In this document: positions 55,641 through 64,000 of the stretch, piece by piece | Position numbering within the stretch: the stretch's first letter is position 1 | Layout: each line of letters opens with the position of its first letter | Assembly: GCA_039654915.1 (NCBI GenBank) | Contig: CM077599.1 | Span: 68,168,001-68,232,000, forward strand | DNA: 64,000 nucleotides | Reading direction: 5' to 3' | Source: Aquilaria yunnanensis | Taxonomy: Eukaryota; Streptophyta; Magnoliopsida; Malvales; Thymelaeaceae | Translations under genes and position numbers: made by a program | Notes under the pieces: generated by a model | Databases searched by the model: none | Seen by the model: only the letters and a program-made list of their open reading frames with translations | Told to the model about the DNA's origin: nothing

Positions 55641-56445
55641 TAATAAGAACTCAATTCCATACAATAAGAATTCAATTTCATATATCATCATCTTAATTTC
55701 ATATAAAAGAACTTAGTTTAGCATATCAACATTTAAATTTCATATAACAAGAACTCCACACTAGTAATTGTAGAACATGTTATTATTGATTATCCTTTCT
55801 TACTAAGAGCAATCATATTCATTGGACACTTCGACAAATGTTTAATTTCATATAATATTGAATATATATCATCATTTCAATTTCTTACAAAAAAGTAACC
55901 AGTTGCATACATCACAATTAAGTTCATACAATATGAATACAGTTTTATGTATCAACGCCTCAATTTTTGTATTATAGGCACTCCACACTCATACAATTGG
56001 AATCCAGTTGTGTACAACAGTAACACAATTTCATATAATAGGAATCTTATTTCTTACATCAGCATTTTAATTTGGTAAAGTATGAATTCAGTTTTGTACC
56101 TTAGTATTTCAATTTCATACAATACAAACTCATTTTGAAAATAAGAACTCACTTTGGTGTCGTAACAACTCAATTTTGTTTAAATATTATTTTGTGTAAT
56201 AGTAACCCAATGTCATAAAATAACAACCAATTTTATATAATAACAACCCAGTTTCCTATATCAGACTTCATACTTTCAAAACTCCACAACAATGTAATAT
56301 CACCTAAGTTTCATACAATTTATTTCTAGTTTTATACACCATTGAAACTCAAAACTCATATAATAAGAACACAGCTCTATACATATATGAACAAGTTTCA
56401 TATAGTAGCAACCCAAATTTCATGCAATAGTATCTCAATTTCTAA
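55641..56445. repeat. Degenerate ~23-bp minisatellite
   Basis: More than 25 diverged repeats of the pattern CAATTTCATATAATAAGAACT. The same pattern occurs left of the hAT element (about 50876-50916), so the hAT inserted into this array. Confidence 0.75.
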
Positions 56446-56460
56446 GGGTGGTAGAAATCC

Positions 56461-56502
<42 letters not shown>

Positions 56503-56520
56503 CTCTCTCTCTTTCTCTCC
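56461..56520. repeat. (CT)n microsatellite
   Basis: CTCTCTCT tract with a few TTT interruptions. It makes serine/leucine-repeat open frames that are not genes. Confidence 0.9.
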
Positions 56521-56559
56521 CCTCGTTCTTTCATTCATCAAAAAAATCTTTAAAACATA

Positions 56560-59500
56560 AATCCTACATTTCAAACTAATTCTTCACAAACCCTGCATGT
56601 CTTCCTCTGAATCATTGTCACCCTCGCACAAATCATACCTTTTCTTTATGTCTAAAGTAAAAACACACTATAGCCTCATCTAAAGCAAACCAATGGGTGA
56701 CCGTTGATCATATGAAGCACGGTTATTAAAAACACGACTTAAGTCATACTTGGTACAAATCTTAACTTTTTAGAGCCTGGTTACTCAACTGCAAGGCCCA
56801 AATTGAGAGGCCTAAATGGGGAATTGGTGCTTAGCAAGTGAAGCACATGTCTGTTATAACCTCAACTTTTTGTTTTCTTCTTTTATTCTTTCATTGTAGG
56901 ATCAAATCATCAAAGCAACTAATCATTCTCTTATTTTCTCCCTATGGCTATGAAAGTCGTTTAAGGAACTTCATGAAGACGATCAAAGATAGCCTTCTAG
57001 AATGTGTGACAAAGAAAATGATAGTTTTTCCCTTAGAGAAATTCAAGGCTTGGAAGCAACCTCCTCCACATATCATCAAACCTCCCTTGGAGAAATTCAG
57101 AGCTCGAAAGCCATTGTTCCATTTTTGGCAACAGTGTCTATTTTTTGGCATTGTTGATATTTGGGGAGGCTACCATAAAAAGGTGCCACAAAGGGGCGAG
57201 TAAGTACTAATGAAGAGTCGTTGGTGATGAGAGCTGCATTTTTCTCTTTTAGTAATTCAACTAGTTTATTTGGCCGGCGTTGCTATGGGATCCAAAAGTT
57301 TATTGAGCAAGCAATTGTATAAGTATTTAAATGTTTTGAAAATTTTACAATACCAACAATTTTGAGAATATTATAATAAAATATCTTAAAACAGCATCAA
57401 CAACAAAAATATTGCACCTATCAAAGTTTTAAGGCATAAATAACAATGAAATCAGGTGCACATATCAATATCATCCGGGTGTCTCTCTGCCACTAGGCCT
57501 TGCGGTAAGACACTGTAATTCCCGTAACATATAAAGGAATATGTTATAGATGACTACAAAAATTTAAGGGAATAAAAGCTGAACTTTTTATTTTTTATTT
57601 TTTGTAAAAGATATAAACTTGTGCTGCAACTCAATCAATTCATCATTTGATAATGAACCATTCATGATAAAAGTTATCGAATGATTACACAATTCAGCAC
57701 TATTGAAACACATATTCAATATTAGTTTCGGTTGAAAGAAATAATGTCATATGAAAAAGGGTAACAAATTTTAAGTGACCCACATGACATTTGCATACTA
57801 AGATTGTTGTGCTAACATTGGCTTTAGTGGATCTTCACTTGATGGAACCATTTCACTTGTGCTATCAATTGCAGTAGTATACAAATTAGACCCATTGTAG
57901 ATGGAGAATATAAAATAAAGTTTAATCTGAACAGGAAATGAACAATAATATGATAAAAAATTAAGAATACTATAAATACAATAAAAAAAATTTCAACACC
58001 TTTTATTGATTGTACTAGATATACTACTTATAGTGTCTATTCTAATTGCATTTACAACAGTGGCAAAACAATCCAATGCCTCATTCATCTCATTACACAA
58101 ATATGAATTTCTTATAATTAGTACTGCAACAAATTTATTAAAACAATCAATTGTAATATTGTGAAAATTGAACGGATTGTTGACCCCTAGGTAGCATTGT
58201 CGATTAGAAAGTTGAAGATTTGATCCTATTTCATTTATGGGTCATCTTTTTACGGTCAAGCTCCTTTTACCCAATATTTGAAACAGAAAATTATAGTAAT
58301 AACAATAACATTGTTACTCCTTACAAGTGATATATATGCAAGAAAATAATTGTATAGCTTAAGTGCTAATATATGGGCATTTGATACCTTGGAAAAGGGC
58401 TCGGCTTTCAGTTGACCAATTAACTTGATATACTTTCTTGACAATAAATGCAGAGTGTATGTTGTCACAATTAAACTTAGTTATCTGGACCTCCCACATA
58501 AATGAAATTCCCCTTAATCGACCAAAAATCTTCCTAAACTTTTCTTTCCCATCCACATAGTAATAGAGAAACAACAAATGAGGTTGACACTTATACAATT
58601 CATTTCTAAATCATTGTACCAATAAACAAATATGAACATAAATGCGAAAGAGCAAGTGATTTTGAAAGACTCACAATGTCTTTTGTCATGTATAAATCTG
58701 AAGTTGGGCATCCAAACAATTTTCAGCAACTTTGTAAAACATAATAAAATATGCCTCATACGAATGGTGTGCAACCCTCATATTTACTTTATACATACAT
58801 ATAAAAAATATTATCAAATAGGTTACAAAACTGTTACATGACAATAGTATTAGTAATTTTACTATAAAATACTATATGTAGTCATTAATGAGTACTTGAT
58901 GACACGGTTAGGAGTCACTGTATGATATCTGTCACAATAATACATCGAGACCCATGACTGTACTTTCCTCAAGCAAGCAATACATCCTTTATAATACCAA
59001 GGTTATTGTTCATTGACACACATAATTGTCGTATGACACACAAAAAGTTTGTTCTGTATCAGAACATAATAATTGTTATCATTAACTACAAATTCATGAG
59101 AATTTAGGTTTGTAAGATTCAAATTAAGTTCATCTCCATGATAGGGTCTGAGTGTCTGTTATCGATATCAAATATTGTCAAACGCACAATGACCTCCCTG
59201 TCTCTAGAGTGATCCATAACTTGTTGATTTTCTATCTCATAAATAACGCCGCCCGCCTAATGTCTTGCTTGAAAAATTTAGGATTGCATGATTTGAAGCA
59301 ATTGTATGCATCATATTATATTGAAAGTGACTTTAGATTTTTGCTATTTCTTTGTGTTCCTAATTTTTGAAAGTCATAATTCAAATGGAATGTAATGGGG
59401 AGTATCAGCATATTATTTTTAAATTTAAAATATGTTTAACTTTTTAACTTTTTCAAACAATAAGGAAAATTGCCTTGGTTCGGTAAAAGAGAAGTAAAGC

Positions 59501-61016
59501 TTGCTGTTACAGATATGTGTAACCATAAATGAGAACTAAAGTTAATGAGAAGTAAAGTTTGCTTTTGTAATCACAATCCAAAATTTAAATAGATCCTATT
59601 GCTATATTATCTTAAATTCTTTCAATGCCATCCTATGATAGTGTTAATATTGCCAACTACTATGTCAATAACGCAAGGATGTTCCTGAATCAAGGAATAA
59701 AATAGTAAGATTTGTGCAATAAAATGGAGGTTACGAAGTAACTCAAATTACCACGTCTTATTTAATAAGATGAAACATAACATTGAAATTAGATAACTTA
59801 GATATCAAATAAAGCAAGCTTGATGTTCTAAGCCACCTATTTTTGGCCTAGTATTACTATGGAATATTAAGCTTAATTTTTATTCCCAGCCTCTTGCTCC
59901 ATTTTCTACTGGATCTTCATCTTCCATGGAAGTACTTGATGGAATGTTATTAAGTTTAGCACTTGCTAGGGTGGCATTAGGTCCAACACGTATTGGAAAG
60001 TCTCTTACTCAAAAAACCCCCCTTCTCTTGATGTTGGTAAAGTCCCAAGGTGCACTTGATTCCTTGTGTGGAAACATGCACAATTCTGCTTCAGCTATTT
60101 GCTTCGCTCCGATCTCAGACTATCCATCGAATAAATGAAGCAAAATTATGCATAGACATAATCATTCAATGAAAAAAGTAAGTGCAAAAATATTATTTAC
60201 TCGAAGTATTCCGACTGTGATTCTAGTTCAATATTTCGTCGTTTAATTCTCTCATTTTCAATACAAATATGTATCAAACTACTCTCATTCTCTATCTCAA
60301 GTTGCTGCAAGCAAGCAAGTAATGCGCCATTAACACGTATGATATTCACATAGCATTCAAACAGTATATCTTTGGCCTCTATTAAAAAATCATGAACTCC
60401 AATATAAAGAGTTGGTGTGTTCAATGGTTTTTATAGAGTTTTGGACCAATATTAATTTATTTAACAAAATATGTTTTCGTCAAGTAAAATTAAGTCAGGC
60501 AAACATAATCAATTTACTTGTCAATTTACACCCAATTCGTTTCAACTTTAGCCAATTGACTACAAAATGTCTTTTTCTTATTTTTACATCTTTTTTACTT
60601 GAAACTAATTTTAATTAAAAGCCAATATTATGTAGCTACAATAATCAATTAAAAATATAATTTTTATAATCTTACTAATTTTTTATGAATTTTTCTAGTT
60701 TCAATTCTTAAAAAAGAAAAATTCATAAAAATTTAACAACATCCTAAAAATTTACTTTCAAATTGATTATTGCATCTACATAACATTAACTTTCAAATGA
60801 AATTGGTTTCACGTAAAAAAGATGAAAAAGTTAAAAAAAGTCAGTTGACTTTAGACGAAACGAATTGGCCCTTACTTTTTTCCTATTTCACGTTCGTAAT
60901 TCTAGGCACCATAATGGGAAACATTATTCATTTATACCAATGGGAAGGATAAAATGGTCTTGGAATTGCAAAATAGATGGATATTTTACCTTAAAAAGAA
61001 GAAGTGTCACTTGTCA
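56560..61016. other. Intergenic with unrecognised ORF fragments
   Basis: No gene named. Three minus-strand pieces look somewhat protein-like: 58359-58598 (KEKFRKIFGRLRGISFMWEV), about 59880-60130 (AEAELCMFPHKESSAPWDF, a stop, then a tail with SSTSMEDEDPVENGARGWE and stop) and 60197-60424 (IRVNGALLACLQQLEIENES, likely coiled coil). They might be remains of one decayed gene or element, but frames and splice sites do not join cleanly. Confidence 0.3.
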
Positions 61017-61024
61017 CATCCAGG

Positions 61025-62029
61025 CAGTGGCAGAATCAGAAATTTTCAATAGGGCGCGGGATTGGAAAATTTTGTCAAATTTATACAATCCTCATACAAA
61101 TAAAAATCCCAGAAGTTTTCATAATTATTCATTTTATCATAATTATTCATTATCCATAAGTATGTCAAAACTTGAAAAATCTCAGTAATTTTTTGCACAT
61201 TTTTTACTCACAAACCATGAATTTGAAAGCAACTTGTTCTGTTCTGTGTCTATTCCTGTTCGGTTATTATTCTTCCAGAGCAGAGTCAATACCATATAAA
61301 TATCATTTAAACAATTAGACAATCACTCAATTAGATAATGGTAAGACAAAATTCAAAGAAAATTTGACAAACAATAAAAAATTATTAAAACAGTTAATAA
61401 CTTAAGTTAAAGTTACCAGGCAAGTTGATTTGTGGTCGGGACTCGGGAGGGGAATTGAACGGAGGAACCAAGGAAGATGGAGGATGCCCGGCGGCAACGG
61501 TGGGCCTATTGGTCTATGTGTGTACTGCCGTCGGCTGTGCTGTGCTGTGCTGGTGCCGTGGTGCGATTCGTGAATATGGACAAACAACAGAATAGGGACG
61601 CGTTGCGGTAGCCAAGAGAAAGGCGCTCAAGTGGAGGCAGAGCTGCGAAGTGCAGAGGTTGTCGCGACGTCCATGTCGTCCAAGCAACTCGACTTGAGTT
61701 TCTCCTCTGGACTTCTGCGATTTTGGTCCTTGATTTGGACTAGCCGATACTGAGAGATTGGGATATTGGAATAGTGGTAACTCAAAAAACGTCATCGTTT
61801 CCTATATTCTAAGTAACTGCTTAAGGCTAAAGAGAGAACCACCAATTTGGTCCCTAATTTCTTAAGCGCCTGCCACATCTTTGTATTCTTCCATATTTTT
61901 TGGGGGAGCAAGAATACCTATCTAATCCCCAACTTCTCTCGATGTAAACAATTTAGTACCCTATATATCAAAATTTTCAAATTTTTCGGGGGGCAGCAGC
62001 ACCTCCTTCCTCTTCTTCATTCCGCCCTG
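61025..62029. mobile_element. hAT-like non-autonomous element with GC-rich passenger
   Basis: Starts CAGTGGCAGAATCAGAAATT and ends, inverted, CAGGGCGGAATGAAGAAG; both reach a GAAAATTTTG block. Flanks CATCCAGG (61017-61024) and CAACCAGG (62030-62037) form an 8-bp duplication with one mismatch. The middle (about 61400-61830) is GC-rich and open on the minus strand up to a CTGGTAAC donor-like site, so it may be a captured host first exon. No transposase. Confidence 0.6.
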
Positions 62030-62218
62030 CAACCAGGTTAGGCCTGTTAAGTGTAAAGATAATTTTACCCCTCTATGCAACAGGACTAGCAGGTATATGT
62101 GTAAATTGGCAATGTGAACACATAACTTTATTTCTTTTTCTTTTTTTTTTAAAATGTCATATGTCAACTTATTGTTTAGTCTATTAAGTAAAAAGACCCT
62201 TAAATCCTTAAGTGTATT

Positions 62219-62222
<4 letters not shown>

Positions 62223-62262
<40 letters not shown>
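62223..62262. repeat. (TA)n microsatellite
   Basis: About 20 TA dinucleotides directly left of the perfect inverted repeat. Confidence 0.95.
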
Positions 62263-62265
<3 letters not shown>

Positions 62266-62266
<1 letters not shown>

Positions 62267-62385
62267 CTCTACTTTTTCTTCTCTTCCTACTATAGCACAG
62301 TACATATATTATTAGCTAATAATATATGTACTGTGCTAATAATATATGTACTGTGCTATAGTAGGAAGAGAAGAAAAAGTAGAGT
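62266..62385. repeat. Perfect 45-bp inverted repeat (hairpin)
   Basis: Arms 62266-62310 and 62341-62385 are exact reverse complements, starting ACTCTACTTTTTCTTCTCTT. The 30-bp centre contains ATTAGCTAAT and a second copy of AATATATGTACTGTGCT, so the left arm can pair with either right-side copy. MITE-like; no clear target duplication because of the adjacent TA repeat. Confidence 0.85.
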
Positions 62386-62765
62386 CTGGGCATATTAGTT
62401 CAACCGCTTCAACAGGAGAACAACGTTTATTAAATTAGGTTAATAAATAATAAAATTCCTTATTATTTATAAGAAAAAAGTAATATTTAATTAGATATCA
62501 ATAAAATAATAGCTTACCCACCACTCATTTTGCCAAAATATTTTTTTTGACTAATATCATCAAGTAGTTTATTTGCTTTCATCTTGAATACGTCAGGTAA
62601 CGGCCCATAACCCTCTACTAAATTTTTATCCGACTTTAAGGTTCACATATCAACAACAGTACATATATTTTAAAAAATATATATTTATGTTAAAGAAGAT
62701 GACAAATTAGCATAAAAAATGACTAACATATGAGAATTATTACTATTTTTTTAGATTTTATTAAA
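62386..62765. other. Intergenic, no gene recognised
   Basis: AT-rich, nothing supported. Confidence 0.45.
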
Positions 62766-63122
62766 TTTAGCGACGGCTAACCGTCATTAAATTAGCGACG
62801 GTAAGACGTCACTAACTTTAGTGACGCATAACCGTCACTAAATTAGCGACGGTAAACTGTCACAAAATTTAGTGACACATAACCATCACTAATTTAGCAA
62901 AGGTAGGACGTCACTAACTTTAACGACGATTCACCGTCACTAATTTTAGCGACAATTCACCGTCACTAAATTAACGACGGTAATCCGTCACTAATATGTA
63001 GTGACTTACAGCTGTCACTAAAGCTTCACCGGACTCTTAGCGGCTATTTACCGTTGCTAATTACCGACAGTTTTTAGCCGTTGCTAATTTAACCGTTGCT
63101 AAATCATATTTTTCTAGTTGTG
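62766..63122. mobile_element. CACTA right-end fragment
   Basis: TTAGCGACGG/CCGTCACTAA subterminal motifs as in CACTA-1, ending with the inverted end CACAACTAGAAAAATATGATT (63122 leftward). No matching left end with subterminal motifs was found in the window, so it is a truncated end. The rightmost flank is GAA. Confidence 0.75.
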
Positions 63123-63125
63123 GAA

Positions 63126-63758
63126 CCTTCTACATGCTTGCTTTGGGTAGCCCCTCAAGCCTCCAATTCCCAATGCTGTAGTTTTCTCCGTGCATCATGT
63201 CCCCTTCTTTTCCACCTCTGTTTTGCATTCTTCAAGTTCAATGTTCAACAGCTAACCTCATAAAAGCTATCCAACTTGTTACTTATTATCATCCAAAATA
63301 ATCACAAAAATATTTCAAATGAAAAAAATTCATTTAAATCATAATTCATATGTTTTATGTTTATGATGTGAACTATATTCTTTGTGGTATTAAACGCTTA
63401 GTGAGTGAAATTGTTATGAAATATAAACTTCTAATAGCAATTTGGATGCTTATAATTTTTTATACTTTTAAGGGTTTTTTTTATAAAATTTTACAATTTT
63501 ACAATTTTTTATGACTTTACAACAGTAAAAAAATTGAAATGACTTTAGATAAAATCTCAATTTTAATAACCTTTATATGAAGTAAAAGGGCCATTGCTCG
63601 TTGTTTGGACTAACAACCAATTGTCATTAAAGGAGAAGTTCAAGGAGACTACCTTGCTGTTGATGATGACAACCATGAAGTCGAGCAAAGAGGCCTTCAT
63701 GAAGGCGAAGGAAGAAGCAGAGAAAGATTTTTTGGGAGCAAAATGGAAGCGAACAAAA

Positions 63759-63762
<4 letters not shown>
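63126..63762. other. Intergenic, possible promoter of right-edge gene
   Basis: No gene supported. Lies upstream of the (GA)n tract and the partial ORF at 63871. Confidence 0.35.

Positions 63763-63802
<40 letters not shown>
63763..63802. repeat. (GA)n microsatellite
   Basis: About 20 GA units. Such tracts are common in plant promoters and 5' UTRs; here it precedes the partial ORF by about 70 bp. Confidence 0.9.
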
Positions 63803-63804
<2 letters not shown>

Positions 63805-63870
63805 CCACCAACCACCAAACAGAAAAACACATTTCGAGTTCCGCCATGCCATAACCGACCGCCACCTCCA

Positions 63871-64000
63871 ATGACCCAAATTCACGCTGCTTCATTCTCG
63901 TCGTATAAACTCATTCACATCACTGCCTTCTCCCCACTTCCTCAAAACCCATCTACTCACTATCATCCCAGTCGCGATCGTCTTCTACTGAAGTTGGCGC
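63871..64000 (+). CDS. Partial ORF at right edge, possible organelle-targeted protein
   Basis: ATG at 63871 opens a frame still open at the window end (43 codons). It begins MTQIHAASFSSYKLIHITAF and is rich in Ser, Thr, Pro and His with few acidic residues, which would fit a plastid or mitochondrial transit peptide. Composition is less AT-rich than the flanks and a (GA)n 5'-UTR-like tract lies upstream. An upstream ATG (63845) is followed at once by a stop. Product unknown. Confidence 0.4.
   Translation, partial: MTQIHAASFSSYKLIHITAFSPLPQNPSTHYHPSRDRLLLKLA

Noticed and set aside
56342..56560. Small ORF with a Ser-Leu repeat
   Set aside because: Created by the (CT)n microsatellite.
63563..63895. 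Ser-Leu and Arg-Glu repeat proteins at the (GA)n tract
   Set aside because: Frames created by translating a microsatellite.

Overview
This window is a piece of a flowering-plant nuclear chromosome. The evidence is one intact 14-exon plant NADPH-oxidase (RBOH) gene with GT-AG introns, very AT-rich intergenic DNA with microsatellites, and plant-type transposons of several classes nested in each other. The sequence does not fix the species.

Layout. 1-2032: 5' end of a Copia retrotransposon on the minus strand (broken gag, primer-binding site, LTR). 3899-4482: a small TIR element with a near-perfect 8-bp target duplication. 6418-11360: the RBOH gene (minus strand, 882 codons), with a foldback element in its fifth intron. 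14284-24496: a CACTA transposon (3-bp duplication TAA) carrying exon-intron fragments of host genes: a casein kinase I, an organellar-type HSP90, and GC-rich or short pieces I cannot name. Inside it, at 18202-23797, sits a second CACTA (duplication AAA) with decayed TNPA-like and DUF4216 coding sequence.

26910-46167 is one 19.3-kb LTR retrotransposon with 4.3-kb LTRs and a perfect 5-bp duplication (CATTC). Its size, tRNA-Arg-type primer-binding site and repeat-rich 3' region resemble the Ty3/gypsy Tat/Ogre lineage. It has no recognisable protease, reverse transcriptase or integrase, and its gag is dead. Where pol would be it carries enhancer-like repeats, three tandem intact 182-codon ORFs for a basic C4 zinc-finger protein resembling the cysteine-rich nucleic-acid-binding proteins of carla-like plant RNA viruses, an intronless LONELY GUY (LOG)-like cytokinin-activating-enzyme pseudogene, and about 1.5 kb of tandem hairpin repeats. 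The LTRs are nearly identical, so this already gag-dead element moved recently and must have been mobilised in trans. This accessory cassette is the most unusual thing in the window.

46168-64000: remnant of an older LTR element; copies of repeats also found near 24.5 kb and upstream of RBOH; a 4.7-kb hAT element (8-bp duplication ATTTCACA) with a decayed BED/hAT transposase, inserted in a degenerate minisatellite; a hAT-like non-autonomous element at 61025-62029; a perfect 45-bp-arm hairpin at 62266-62385; a CACTA end at 62766-63122; and a possible first exon of a plus-strand gene running off the right edge.

Only RBOH, the three zinc-finger ORFs and perhaps the right-edge ORF look capable of encoding intact protein. 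All boundaries and gene identities were read by eye and none was checked by database search.
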